DNA of 64,000 nt from Bradyrhizobium sp. CSA207 (GCF_029051685.1 NZ_JAACFT010000006.1:124001-188000), one strand, 5' to 3'. Shown: positions 46,497 to 55,833, counted from the first letter of the stretch. A program made the numbers and translations. Notes: a model not told the origin generated them from the letters alone.

Positions 46497-46712
46497 ATGC
46501 CGATTATCAAGGCCGACCGCCTCGCGCGCATCAGCGCGGCGCTGCTCCTCCGTCCGAAGGCAGCAGGGCGTGTGTTCTATCCCGGCGAGATCGAGGGCTT
46601 GCGCGAGCAGCAACGCCTGCGCGACGGCATCGAGATCGAGGATGCGACCTGGGAGAACCTGCGGGCACTGGCGCGCGAGTACAGGCTCGGCTCAGTGCTC
46701 GATCTGGCCTGA
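46497..46712 (+). pseudogene. Internally deleted remnant of an Ldh2-family (malate/lactate) dehydrogenase
   Basis: 71 codons with intact translation signals (GAGGAAG 6 nt before the ATG). The first ~17 residues (MPIIKADRLARISAALL) look like the start of an Ldh2/YiaK-family NAD(P)-dependent oxidoreductase. Residues 25-65 (FYPGEIEGLREQQRLRDGIE, then IEDATWENLRAL) match the family C-terminus, where E. coli YiaK has LPGHEF-x7-RRNGITVDDSVWAKIQAL. The ~270-residue catalytic middle is missing and the frame is kept across the join. It lies 19 bp upstream of the flavin monooxygenase and probably shares its transcript. Family comparison is from memory. Confidence 0.6.
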
Positions 46713-46731
46713 CGAATTGGAGAACAGCAGC

Positions 46732-48099
46732 ATGACGCGGCAGATGGTACTGGTCGGCTTCCTCCAGGCACAGAACTGCACCAACTTGCCGAGCTCCTGG
46801 CGGCATCCGGACTCGCGCCACGATTCGATGTCGGCGGACTACTATCAGCAGATCGCGCGCATCCTGGAAGCCGGCAAATTCCACATGGCTTTTTTCGACG
46901 ACCGCCTGGCGATGCCGGACCGCTACGGCAACGATCACGCCCACACCGTCGAATACGGCATCCGCTGCGTGAAGATGGACCCGCTGATCGTGCTGACCAC
47001 GATGGGCTTGGTCACCGACAAGCTCGGGCTGGGAGCGACCTGCTCGACCACCTATTACGAACCCTTCGACGTTGCACGCCGCTTCGCAACACTGGATCTG
47101 ATGTCCGGCGGGCGCGCCGGCTGGAATGTCGTGACCTCGCTCAATGACGGCGAGGCGCTCAACATGGGCAAGGACTCCCATCCCGAGCACGACTCCCGCT
47201 ACGACCGCGCCGACGAATTCATGGAGGTCGTGCTCGGCCATTGGGACACTTGGGAGGATGGCGCGCTCATCATGGACAAGAAGAGCGGCCGTTTCGCCGA
47301 TCCGGCCAAGGTGAAGCGACTCGATCACAACGGACCGGCCTTCAAGTCGCGCGGACCGTTCACGGTGCCGCGCTCTGACCAGGGCCATCCCGTGATCATC
47401 CAGGCCGGCGCGTCCGGCCGCGGCCAGCGCTTTGCCGGGCGCTGGGGTGAGGTGATTTTCACCGCCGCGCGCAATCTCGCCGCAGCAAAGGACGGCTACG
47501 CGGCCGTGCGCAACGAGGCTGCCAAGGCCGGCCGCGATCCCGACCAGATGTTCCTCTGCAACCTGACGACGCCGGTTTGCGGCGCGACCAAATCCGAAGC
47601 CGAGGACAAGATGGCGCTGATCAACGAGCTGCCGCTCCAGATCGACGCGCTGTCGCTGCTCGCCGAGGCCCTCAACTACGATTTCGCCTCAAAGGATCTC
47701 GACGAGCCGCTGACGACGGAAGAACTCAAGAGCATGCAAGGCATCTTGGGCATCCGCGACGGCGTTTTGAAGAATTCGGGCAAGAGCAATCCGAGCGCCC
47801 GGGACTTCGTCACCTTCTCCGGCCGCGGCCAGCTTCAGGACGCGATGGTCGGTGGGCCCAAAGAGGTCGCAGACAGACTCGAAGAGATGTTCGTCGAGCG
47901 CGGCTGCGACGGTTTCGTTATCGCGGCGACCTATGTGCCCGGCTCCTACGCCGACTTCGTGCGCCATGTCGTGCCGGAATTGCAGCGCCGCGGCTTGTTC
48001 CAGAAGGACTATCGCGGCAAGACGCTGCGCGAGAATCTCGGGCTGAAGCGGCCGGCTGCCGGCGCCTGGAAAGTGCAGCCGCGCGACGCTGCGGAATAG
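46732..48099 (+). CDS. NtaA/SnaA/DszA-type flavin-dependent monooxygenase (bacterial luciferase superfamily)
   Basis: 455 residues from the ATG at 46732, with GGAG 9 nt upstream. Family signatures are MVLVGFLQAQNC near the start, TTYYEPFDVARRFATLDLMSGGRAGWNVVTS (about 106-136), and VIIQAGASGRGQRFAGRWGEVIFT (about 223-246). These FMNH2-dependent enzymes oxygenate chelators, sulfonates, sulfones or long-chain compounds and need a separate flavin reductase, which is not in the window. A fumarylacetoacetate-hydrolase-family gene follows after 14 bp, suggesting a ring or keto-acid catabolic unit. A second member of the family is at 61099. Confidence 0.92.
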   Translation: MTRQMVLVGFLQAQNCTNLPSSWRHPDSRHDSMSADYYQQIARILEAGKFHMAFFDDRLAMPDRYGNDHAHTVEYGIRCVKMDPLIVLTTMGLVTDKLGLGATCSTTYYEPFDVARRFATLDLMSGGRAGWNVVTSLNDGEALNMGKDSHPEHDSRYDRADEFMEVVLGHWDTWEDGALIMDKKSGRFADPAKVKRLDHNGPAFKSRGPFTVPRSDQGHPVIIQAGASGRGQRFAGRWGEVIFTAARNLAAAKDGYAAVRNEAAKAGRDPDQMFLCNLTTPVCGATKSEAEDKMALINELPLQIDALSLLAEALNYDFASKDLDEPLTTEELKSMQGILGIRDGVLKNSGKSNPSARDFVTFSGRGQLQDAMVGGPKEVADRLEEMFVERGCDGFVIAATYVPGSYADFVRHVVPELQRRGLFQKDYRGKTLRENLGLKRPAAGAWKVQPRDAAE

Positions 48100-48113
48100 T
48101 GGGAGGATCCGAC

Positions 48114-48899
48114 ATGCGCTGGCTGAAATTCACCGCCTCGGGCAAGACCTCCTGGGGGATCGTTGAAGGCGACCAGCTAATCGCGGTCGACGGCGATCCC
48201 TTCGGGGAATGGCAACGCACCTCGAAGACGCTTGCCTTATCGCAAGTGAAGATCGAGCTGCCGCTGATCCCGCGCACCTTCTATTGCGTCGGCTTGAACT
48301 ATCTGAAGCATCTGAAGGAGGCCGCCGACAAGCGCGGCGAGGTGCCGGCCGTCCCTGACAGACCCGAGATCGGCTATCGCGCGCAGAACGCGCTGATCGC
48401 GCATGACGAGGAGGTTGTGATCCCGTCTTTCGCGACCGAGAAGATTCACTACGAGGGCGAACTCGTCGTCGTCATCGGCAAGAAGGTGAAGCATCTCACG
48501 GAGGAGAACGCGATGGATTGCGTGTTCGGCTACACCATCGGCAACGATGTCAGCGAGCGCAGCTGGCAGAAGGCCGATTGCAGCCTGTGGCGGTCGAAGA
48601 ACGCCGACACCTTCAAGCCAATGGGCCCATGGATCGAGACCGAGGCCGATCTCGCCAAGATGCAGACCGTCGTCCGCGTCAACGGCAAGGAGACCAACCG
48701 CTTCCATACCAACGACATGATCTTCGGCGTGGTACCGTTCCTGATCGAGCTGTCCAAGTACTTCACGTTGTGGCCCGGCGACGTGATCTGGATGGGCACC
48801 GACGGCGCCTCGCCCGACATCAAGCACGGCGATGTCGTGGAGATTGATATCACCGGCATTGGCACGCTGCGAAATCGATTCGTGCGTGAGCAGCGGTAG
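48114..48899 (+). CDS. Fumarylacetoacetate hydrolase (FAH) family protein
   Basis: 261 residues, ATG preceded by GGGAGG. The C-terminal FAH domain shows YCVGLNYLKHLKEA, then HYEGELVVVIGKK with the metal-ligand Glu pair, FGYTIGNDVSER, and the ending GDVIWMGTDGASPDIKHGD. Such enzymes hydrolyse, decarboxylate or isomerise beta-diketo or 2-hydroxyhexa-diene acids from aromatic degradation. It is the second gene after the flavin monooxygenase and probably acts on a product of the same route. A family C repeat follows the stop. Confidence 0.92.
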   Translation: MRWLKFTASGKTSWGIVEGDQLIAVDGDPFGEWQRTSKTLALSQVKIELPLIPRTFYCVGLNYLKHLKEAADKRGEVPAVPDRPEIGYRAQNALIAHDEEVVIPSFATEKIHYEGELVVVIGKKVKHLTEENAMDCVFGYTIGNDVSERSWQKADCSLWRSKNADTFKPMGPWIETEADLAKMQTVVRVNGKETNRFHTNDMIFGVVPFLIELSKYFTLWPGDVIWMGTDGASPDIKHGDVVEIDITGIGTLRNRFVREQR

Positions 48900-48931
48900 C
48901 CTGTACACTTGGCTGCGAGGCCGACTATCCG

Positions 48932-49033
48932 ACCTCATTCTGAGGAGCGCGTTTTCGCGCGTCTCGAAGGGTGAAGGCCCCGCTCTTGGCCTCGCCCTTC
49001 GAGACGCTTGCTCCGCAAGCCCTCAGGATGAGG
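48932..49033. repeat. Dispersed palindromic repeat, family C
   Basis: Opens CCTCATTCTGAGGAGCGCG, with CGTCTCGAAGGGTGAAGGCC against CTCGCCCTTCGAGACG, and ends CCCTCAGGATGAGG. It lies between two convergent genes. Confidence 0.85.
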
Positions 49034-49057
49034 AGATAGATTTGCGCAGGTATCTTT

Positions 49058-49513
49058 TCAAAACGGCAGCGCCACGCTCGTCTTGATTTCCTTCAGCACC
49101 ACGTTGCTGCGGACGTAGCGGATGCCGGGGATGCGAAACATGAATTCGTCGAGGAACCTGTTGTAGGCCGCCATGTCCTGCACGACGACACGCAAATGAT
49201 AGTCGGCGTCGCCCGTCGTCGCAAAACACTCCAGCACCTCGCGGCGCGTCGTCACCCGGGCCACAAATTCATCGACGAATTTGGCGTCGTGCCGTTCAAG
49301 CGAGACATGGAGGATGGCGGACATCGCAAAGCCGGCCTGCTCGCGCGCGACCAGCGCCGCATAGCCCCGGATGACGCCGGTCTCCTCGAGCGCGCGCACC
49401 CGCCGCCAGCAGGCCGAGGTCGACATGCCAACCTCATCGGCAAGCTGCTGATTGGTGGCGCGGCCGTCCTTCTGGAGATGGCCGAGAATCCGTGCGTCCT
49501 GGTCTTCAATCAT
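49058..49513 (-). CDS. Lrp/AsnC-family transcriptional regulator
   Basis: 151 residues. The N-terminal helix-turn-helix reads LQKDGRATNQQLADEVGMST with SACWRRVRALEETGVIRGY, and the C-terminal RAM/effector domain carries ATTGDADYHLRVVVQDM, the conserved ligand-binding G-D-x-D stretch. Members respond to amino acids. It is divergent from the fused indolepyruvate ferredoxin oxidoreductase gene, a common pairing, and probably regulates it through sites near 49535 and 49598. Confidence 0.94.
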   Translation of the reverse strand: MIEDQDARILGHLQKDGRATNQQLADEVGMSTSACWRRVRALEETGVIRGYAALVAREQAGFAMSAILHVSLERHDAKFVDEFVARVTTRREVLECFATTGDADYHLRVVVQDMAAYNRFLDEFMFRIPGIRYVRSNVVLKEIKTSVALPF

Positions 49514-49534
49514 GCAGGCACCTTCGCTTGGTAG

Positions 49535-49547
49535 ATTATGCCATAAT
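49535..49547. promoter_or_regulatory. Candidate Lrp/AsnC operator
   Basis: ATTATG-C-CATAAT is a perfect 6-bp inverted repeat 22 bp from the regulator start. A second one, TAGGT-AAG-ACCTA, is at 49598-49610 nearer to the oxidoreductase gene. Confidence 0.45.
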
Positions 49548-49667
49548 GCGACACAATTTGCAATGTTTTACCGAAATGACAGTCTGATCGGAATGAATAG
49601 GTAAGACCTACCAGCGCCCCAAGCTTAACATTTGCCGATCCGACAGGGACGCCGCGCGAGGTCCGCC

Positions 49668-52600
49668 ATGGACGCCATTCCGTCACTCGATACCTACGAG
49701 CTCTCCGACCGCTACGACCGCGAGGAGGGCCGAGTCTTCCTCACGGGCACGCAGGCGATCGTCCGCATTGCGCTCGACCAGGCGCGACGCGATCGCGCCG
49801 AAGGACTGAACACCGCCGGCTTCATCTCCGGCTATCGTGGCTCGCCGCTCGGCGGCATCGATCTCGAGCTCTGGCGCATCAACGAGCGCCTGAAGCGGGA
49901 CCGCATCGAATTCCTCCCTGCCGTCAACGAGGACCTCGCCGCGACCGCGGTGCTCGGCTCGCAGCAGGTCGAGACGCAATCCGACCGCGAGGTCGATGGC
50001 GTGTTCGGACTTTGGTACGGTAAGGGACCCGGCGTCGACCGCTCCGGCGATGCGCTCAAGCACGGCAATGCCTACGGCTCCTCGCCGCATGGCGGCGTGC
50101 TTGTCGTCGCCGGCGACGACCATGGCTGCGTCTCCTCCTCGATGCCGCACCAGTCCGATGTCGCCTTCATGAGTTGGTTCATGCCGACGCTGCATCCGGC
50201 CAGCGTCGGCGAATATCTCGCGTTCGGCGAATATGGCTACGCGCTGAGCCGCTTCTCCGGCATGTGGGTCGGCTTCAAGGCGATCTCGGAGATCGTGGAG
50301 TCAGGCGCATCCGTCGCGCTGCGCCCGCCGCGCCTGTTTCGCACGCCAGACTTCACACTGCCGCCGGGCGGGTTGCACTATCGCTGGCCCGATCTGCCGG
50401 GGCCGCAGATCGAGGAGCGGCTGGAGGCGAAGAAGCATGCGGTCTACGCCTTTGCCAAAGCCAATCCGATCGACCGCCACATCTACGACATTGCCAACGC
50501 CACCTACGGCATCGTCACGACAGGCAAGGCGCATCTCGACCTGATGGAAGCGCTGCGGCTGATCGGGCTGGACGAAGCCGCGTGCCGCAGCATCGGCGTC
50601 GACATCTACAAGGTCGGCATGGTCTGGCCGCTGGCGCTGCATGACGCGATGACATTCGTGAAGGGCAAGCGCGAGATTCTCGTGGTCGAGGAAAAGCGCG
50701 GCATCATCGAGAGCCAGTTCAAGGAGTATTTCTACGACTATCCGGGCACAAAGCCCGAGCGCATGGTCGGCAAGCACGACGAGACCGGCGCACGGCTGAT
50801 CTCCTGGATCGGCGAATTGTCGCCGCGCGCGCTGGCTGGCGTGCTTGCACGCCGGCTCGATCCAATGTTTCCGGGCCTCAATCTCGCCGTGCGCGCCGCC
50901 GCGCTGTTGCCTGAGGCGGCGCGCACGATCAACGTCGCCGGTGCGACACGCACGCCCTATTTCTGCTCGGGCTGCCCACACAATACGTCCACGAAAGTCC
51001 CGGACGGTTCGAAGGCGCTGGCCGGCATCGGTTGCCATTTCATGGCGAGCTGGATGGACCGCGAGACTTCGTCGCTGATCCAGATGGGCGGCGAAGGCGT
51101 GAACTGGGCGGCCTCGTCACGATTCACCGGCCACAAGCACATCTTCCAGAATCTTGGCGAAGGCACCTATTATCATTCCGGCTCGATGGCGATCCGGCAG
51201 GCGATCGCGGCGAAGGCCAACATCACCTACAAGATCCTGTTCAACGATGCGGTGGCAATGACCGGCGGCCAGCCGGTCGACGGCCCCGTCAGTGTGCATG
51301 CGATTGCGCACAGCGTCCGCGCGGAAGGCGTGGCACGGATTGCGCTGGTATCGGATGAGCCATCGCAGTTTTCGCCAGCGGACCTGCCCATCGGCGTGAC
51401 CATTCACCCGCGCGAGGAAATGGACGCTGTACAGCGCGAACTGCGCGACATCCCCGGCGTCTCCGTGCTGGTCTATCAGCAGACCTGCGCCACGGAAAAA
51501 CGGCGGCGGCGCAAGCGCGGACAGATCGCCGACCCCAAGCGCTTTGCCTATATCAACGATCTCGTCTGTGAAGGTTGCGGCGACTGCTCGGTTGAATCCA
51601 ACTGCCTCAGTGTCGAACCGAAGGAGACGCCGTTCGGCCGCAAGCGGCGGATCAATCTGTCGGCTTGCAATAAGGATTTCTCCTGCCTCAACGGTTTCTG
51701 CCCGAGCTTCGTCACCGTCGAGGGTGCGACGCGCCGGAAGAAGGCCGCTAGCCAGATCGACGCGGTCGGCCGTGCGGCGACGCTTCTCTTGCCTGCGCCC
51801 GTCTCGCTCGATCGTCCCTACGACCTGCTCGTGACCGGTGTCGGCGGCACCGGCGTGATCACCGTCGGCGCCCTGATCGGCATGGCTGCGCATCTCGAAC
51901 GCCGCGGCGTCTCAGTCCTGGATTTCACTGGCTTTGCACAAAAATTCGGCCCTGTGCTGAGCTACATCCGCCTTGCTGCAAGCCCTGAGATGCTGCATCA
52001 GGTTCGCGTCGACCAGGGCGCGACCGATGCGCTGATCGGCTGCGATCTCGTGGTGAGCTCCTCGCCAAAAGCGTCCGGCACCTACCGCCGCGGCACGCGC
52101 GCCGCGATCAACACGGCGGAGATGCCGACCGGTGACGTCGTCCGCTTCCGCGACGCCGATCTCGCCTCGCCCGCCCGCCTGCGCGAGATCCGCCAGGTCA
52201 TCGGCGAGAATAATCTCGATGCCATCAACGCGAACGAGCTCGCTGAACGACTGCTCGGCGACGCCGTCTATGCCAATATCATCATGCTCGGCTTCGCCTG
52301 GCAGCATGGATTGGTCCCGATCTCGTTGCAAGCGCTATTGCGCGCGATCGAGCTCAACGGTGTCGCGATCGAAAGCAACAAGCAGGCGTTTGCCTGGGGC
52401 CGGATCGCTGCCGCCGATCCGGATTCGATGCCGAAGCCGGATGGCGCTCCAATATCCGAGACGCTTGACCAACTCATCGACCGGCGCGCTGAGTTCCTCA
52501 TCGCCTATCAGGATGCCGCTTATGCAACGCGCTACCGGACGCTCGTGGCGAAAGTCCGCAATGCGGAGGCGGCGTTGGGCAGCGAGGCGCTGACCGAGGC

Positions 52601-53117
52601 GGTCGCGCGCGCCCTGTTCAAGCTGATGGCCTACAAGGACGAATACGAGGTGGCGCGCCTGCACATGCAGAGCGGCTTCCTCGACGAATTGAAGCGCGAA
52701 TTCGACGGCGACTTCAGCATCAAGTATCATCTCGCGCCGCCCTTGCTTCCGTCGAAGCGCGATGCCCGCGGTCGTCCGCGCAAACGCGCCTTCGGCCAGT
52801 GGATCCAGATGCCGCTGTCCGCGCTCGCGCGATTCAAAGGATTGCGCGGCACGCCCTTCGATCCATTCGGCTACACGGCCGAACGGCGGACGGAGCGGGA
52901 GCTGATCGGCTGGTACCAGGGGTTGATCGATCGGATGCTCGACGGTCTCGACGCCGAGCGCCTCTCTGATGTTGTCGCGGTCGCCAAAGCCCCGATGGAT
53001 ATCCGCGGCTACGGGCCGGTGAAGGATGTGGCTATTGCGAAGGTGAGGGCCGAGGTGGAACGCCTGCTTGCGGATTTGACCGCATCGCGGCCGCCAAAGA
53101 TGCGGGCCACCGGTTGA
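49668..53117 (+). CDS. Indolepyruvate ferredoxin oxidoreductase, fused alpha-beta type
   Basis: 1149 residues from the ATG at 49668 with GAGG 6 nt upstream; a TTG at 49632 is less likely. The N-terminal part resembles the pyruvate-binding and ThDP regions of IorA, with CSGCPHNTSTKVPDGS (about 432-447) and GGEGVNWAASSRFT for ThDP/Mg. A ferredoxin-like insert has CEGCGDCSVESNC (about 634-646) and CNKDFSCLNGFCP. The gamma (IorB) domain starts at GVGGTGVITVGALIG (about 723). A helical C-terminal domain covers about 930-1060. It converts aryl pyruvates from Trp, Phe or Tyr transamination to aryl-acetyl-CoA plus reduced ferredoxin. Confidence 0.95.
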   Translation: MDAIPSLDTYELSDRYDREEGRVFLTGTQAIVRIALDQARRDRAEGLNTAGFISGYRGSPLGGIDLELWRINERLKRDRIEFLPAVNEDLAATAVLGSQQVETQSDREVDGVFGLWYGKGPGVDRSGDALKHGNAYGSSPHGGVLVVAGDDHGCVSSSMPHQSDVAFMSWFMPTLHPASVGEYLAFGEYGYALSRFSGMWVGFKAISEIVESGASVALRPPRLFRTPDFTLPPGGLHYRWPDLPGPQIEERLEAKKHAVYAFAKANPIDRHIYDIANATYGIVTTGKAHLDLMEALRLIGLDEAACRSIGVDIYKVGMVWPLALHDAMTFVKGKREILVVEEKRGIIESQFKEYFYDYPGTKPERMVGKHDETGARLISWIGELSPRALAGVLARRLDPMFPGLNLAVRAAALLPEAARTINVAGATRTPYFCSGCPHNTSTKVPDGSKALAGIGCHFMASWMDRETSSLIQMGGEGVNWAASSRFTGHKHIFQNLGEGTYYHSGSMAIRQAIAAKANITYKILFNDAVAMTGGQPVDGPVSVHAIAHSVRAEGVARIALVSDEPSQFSPADLPIGVTIHPREEMDAVQRELRDIPGVSVLVYQQTCATEKRRRRKRGQIADPKRFAYINDLVCEGCGDCSVESNCLSVEPKETPFGRKRRINLSACNKDFSCLNGFCPSFVTVEGATRRKKAASQIDAVGRAATLLLPAPVSLDRPYDLLVTGVGGTGVITVGALIGMAAHLERRGVSVLDFTGFAQKFGPVLSYIRLAASPEMLHQVRVDQGATDALIGCDLVVSSSPKASGTYRRGTRAAINTAEMPTGDVVRFRDADLASPARLREIRQVIGENNLDAINANELAERLLGDAVYANIIMLGFAWQHGLVPISLQALLRAIELNGVAIESNKQAFAWGRIAAADPDSMPKPDGAPISETLDQLIDRRAEFLIAYQDAAYATRYRTLVAKVRNAEAALGSEALTEAVARALFKLMAYKDEYEVARLHMQSGFLDELKREFDGDFSIKYHLAPPLLPSKRDARGRPRKRAFGQWIQMPLSALARFKGLRGTPFDPFGYTAERRTERELIGWYQGLIDRMLDGLDAERLSDVVAVAKAPMDIRGYGPVKDVAIAKVRAEVERLLADLTASRPPKMRATG

Positions 53118-53193
53118 CGCGACGCCGACGAAGCCTCAGCCTCACGTCTTGAAGGGGCACCGTCACGATGCCCTTGCATTCGGGTGACGCATC

Positions 53194-54615
53194 ATGGATT
53201 TCGACCAGTTGACCCTGACCCAGGCCGCAGCCGACCTCCGCGCTGGAACAGTGACGAGCACAGCGCTTACTACAGAAGCGCTGGCCCGCGCCAAAGCCAA
53301 TGCCGACCTGAACGCCTTCGTCACCCTGGACGAGGCCGGCGCCTTGAAGGCTGCTGCGGCATTCGACGCGAACGGCGACAGGGACAAGCCGCTCGGCGGT
53401 GTTCCCATTGTGATCAAGGACAATATCGAGGTCGCGGGACTGCCCTGTAGCGCGGGCACACCGGCGCTGAAAGATTATGTGCCGCGCGCCGATGCGCCGG
53501 TGGTCACAAAACTGCGGGCCGCAGGCGCGGTCATCATCGGCAAGACCAGCATGCACGAGCTCGCCTTCGGCATCTCCGGCTACAACACGGCGTTCAAGAC
53601 CGGCCCAGAGTTCGGTGTGCGCAACGCCTATGATCGCGCCATGATTGCCGGCGGCTCCTCGTCCGGAACGGGCGCCGCGATCGGAGCGCGAATCGTCGCG
53701 GGCGGGCTCGGCACCGACACCGGCGGTTCGGTCCGGGTGCCGGCTGCGCTGAACGGATGCGCGTCGTTACGCCCGACCGTCGACCGCTATCCGCAAGCGG
53801 GCATCGCGCCGATCTCGCACACGCGCGATACCGCCGGCCCGATGGCTGCGACCATGGCCGACGTCGCGCTGCTCGACCGCGTCATCGCGGGTGGCGATGC
53901 GGTGGTGCCAGCTGATCTCGCGGGGGTGCGGATTGGCATCGTGAGGACGATGCTCGTCAATCTCGATGCCGACACCGAGGCCGCCTTCCACGCGACCGTC
54001 ACGCAGATGAAAGCGCAAGGCATCGCGGTGGTGGAGATCGAGATGCCGGAGCTCGCCGGGCTCAACGGCCAGGTCGGCTTCCCGGTCGCGCTGTACGAGG
54101 CCTATGACGACATGGTCGCCTATCTCGCGCACACCGGCACCGGCATCACCATCGAAGCACTGGCGCAGGAGATCGCCAGCCCCGACGTCAAGGGCACCTA
54201 TGACGGCCTGGTGATCCTACGCAAACTGCCCGGTCCCGATAATACACTTGTCGACGCCAAGCCGATCTATGACGCAGCCGTCAAGACTGCGCGTCCGGCG
54301 CTGCAGGCGCTCTACGGCAAGACTTTTGCCGACAACCGGCTGGACGCCATCGCCTTCCCGACCACGCCGCGCGTCGCGATTGCCTCCAACCCGGACTCCA
54401 GCAGCCTCGAGAATTTCGGCCTCTTCATCCAGAACACCGATCCCGGCAGCAATGCCGGCATTCCCGGCGTCCAAATTCCGATCGCGCTGGGCGCCAGCAG
54501 CCAGTTGCCGATCGGCCTCGAGCTGGACGGACCGGCGGGCAGCGATCGTCGCCTGCTCGCGATTGGAATGGCGCTGGAGCAGGTGTTCGGTCGCCTGCCA
54601 CCGCCGTCGCACTGA
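53194..54615 (+). CDS. Amidase signature protein, indoleacetamide-hydrolase-like
   Basis: 473 residues. The Lys-Ser-Ser triad is complete: Lys75 in VIKDNIE, cis-Ser155 in GGSSSGTGAA, and nucleophile Ser179 in GTDTGGSVRVPAA, with the usual 24-residue spacing. Overall sequence resembles bacterial indoleacetamide hydrolases (Bam/IaaH), which make indole-3-acetate from indole-3-acetamide, but amidase substrate calls are weak. It lies 76 bp after the indolepyruvate oxidoreductase on the same strand, which makes an aromatic-amino-acid context plausible. Confidence 0.85.
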   Translation: MDFDQLTLTQAAADLRAGTVTSTALTTEALARAKANADLNAFVTLDEAGALKAAAAFDANGDRDKPLGGVPIVIKDNIEVAGLPCSAGTPALKDYVPRADAPVVTKLRAAGAVIIGKTSMHELAFGISGYNTAFKTGPEFGVRNAYDRAMIAGGSSSGTGAAIGARIVAGGLGTDTGGSVRVPAALNGCASLRPTVDRYPQAGIAPISHTRDTAGPMAATMADVALLDRVIAGGDAVVPADLAGVRIGIVRTMLVNLDADTEAAFHATVTQMKAQGIAVVEIEMPELAGLNGQVGFPVALYEAYDDMVAYLAHTGTGITIEALAQEIASPDVKGTYDGLVILRKLPGPDNTLVDAKPIYDAAVKTARPALQALYGKTFADNRLDAIAFPTTPRVAIASNPDSSSLENFGLFIQNTDPGSNAGIPGVQIPIALGASSQLPIGLELDGPAGSDRRLLAIGMALEQVFGRLPPPSH

Positions 54616-54634
54616 AGCGAACACATGTCTATCT

Positions 54635-54680
54635 CCTCACCCTGAGGAGCTTGCGAAGCAAGCGATCTCGTTCTGGGCGA
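54635..54680. repeat. Half copy of repeat family C
   Basis: CTCACCCTGAGGAGCTTGCG with AAGCAAGCG and then TTCTGGGCG resembles the left end of the 48932-49033 element. The right half is missing. Confidence 0.55.
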
Positions 54681-54740
54681 TCCACCCGGTGAAGGTAAAG
54701 GCGTCGGTGGCGTGAGGGGCGTTGCCTCCGCGCTTTCAAT

Positions 54741-54844
54741 TGTCATGCCCCGCGAAGGCGGGGCATCCAGTATCCCAGAGACAGCGAGATACAAAACAAC
54801 CGCCACAGCGTACTGGATCGCCCGGTCAAGCCGGACGATGACGG
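54741..54844. repeat. Dispersed palindromic repeat, family D
   Basis: Starts TGTCATGCCCCGCGAAGGCG with GGGGCATCCAGTA and ends with TACTGGATCGCCCGG then CCGGACGATGACG. The arms are imperfectly paired around an AT-rich centre. Related in layout to the 6835 and 29915 elements. Confidence 0.75.
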
Positions 54845-54896
54845 CGGAGCATGTAGCGAGCAAGTCGCACCCATCGTCTCCGTCGATTGCGTTGGC

Positions 54897-55757
54897 CTAA
54901 ACCGCCGTCGCCTTCGCGAACTCCACATAAATCTCGCGCAGCCGCGTCGCCATGGGACCCGGCTTGCCATCGCCGACCTTCTGGCCGTCGATCGCGACCA
55001 CCGGCTGCACGAACAGCGAGGCCGAGGTGGCGAACGCTTCTTTGGCGGCGCGCGCTTCGGCGACCGTGAAGGAACGTTCCTCGACGCGGAGCTGGCGCTC
55101 TTCGGCCAATGCCACCACGGCCTTGCGGGTGCAGCCCGGCAGGATCGCATTGGAGTTCTTGCGGGTCACGATGACGTCGTCCTTGGTCAGGATGAACGCC
55201 GAGGACGATCCGCCCTCGGTGACATACCCGTCCTCCAGCATCCAGGCTTCACCAGCGCCGGCTTCGGCCGCGGCCTGCTTCGCCAGCACCTGCGCCAGCA
55301 GCGCCACGCTCTTGATGTCGCGCCGCTCCCAGCGGATGTCGGGCACCGTGATCACGTTGATACCGGTCTTGGCCGAGGACGCGTTGATGATGTCCTTTTC
55401 AGAGGTGAACATCACCAGGCTCGACTTGACGTCGCCCTTGGGGAAGGCGAAGTCGCGGCCCTTGTCGGCACCGCGCGTCACCTGGAGATAGACGAGGCCG
55501 CTTGCGACGTTATTGCGCGCAATCAGCTCCTTCTGGATCGCGGTGATGCGCTCGATGGTTTCCGGCAGCTTCAGCTTTATCTCGCCGACCGAGCGCTCCA
55601 GCCGCGCCAGATGCGAGGCGTTGTCGACCAGCTTGCCGTCGAGCACGGCCGAAACCTCGTAGATGCCGTCGGCGAACAGGAAGCCGCGATCGAGGACCGA
55701 GACTTTGGCCTCCGAGAGCGGGACGAATGAGCCGTTGACGTAGGCAATCGAGTCCAA
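54897..55757 (-). CDS. Class IV PLP aminotransferase, D-amino-acid transaminase type
   Basis: 286 residues, the usual length of DAAT. It starts IAYVNGSFVPLSEAKVSVLDRGFLFADGIYE in short segments, with the PLP lysine at Lys149 (RRDIKSVALL) and Glu181 (VTEGGSSSAF) on the pyridine nitrogen. DAAT swaps amino groups among D-amino acids and 2-keto acids, supplying D-Glu or D-Ala; branched-chain and 4-amino-4-deoxychorismate relatives are alternatives. Monocistronic on the minus strand, downstream of the ABC importer and separated by a repeat. Confidence 0.87.
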   Translation of the reverse strand: MDSIAYVNGSFVPLSEAKVSVLDRGFLFADGIYEVSAVLDGKLVDNASHLARLERSVGEIKLKLPETIERITAIQKELIARNNVASGLVYLQVTRGADKGRDFAFPKGDVKSSLVMFTSEKDIINASSAKTGINVITVPDIRWERRDIKSVALLAQVLAKQAAAEAGAGEAWMLEDGYVTEGGSSSAFILTKDDVIVTRKNSNAILPGCTRKAVVALAEERQLRVEERSFTVAEARAAKEAFATSASLFVQPVVAIDGQKVGDGKPGPMATRLREIYVEFAKATAV

Positions 55758-55833
55758 GGCAGGTCTCCTGGTGGGGAAAGGGGAAATCAGCGCGCTTATA
55801 CGTCAATTGGAGGCACCGAGCACCCCCTCGATT

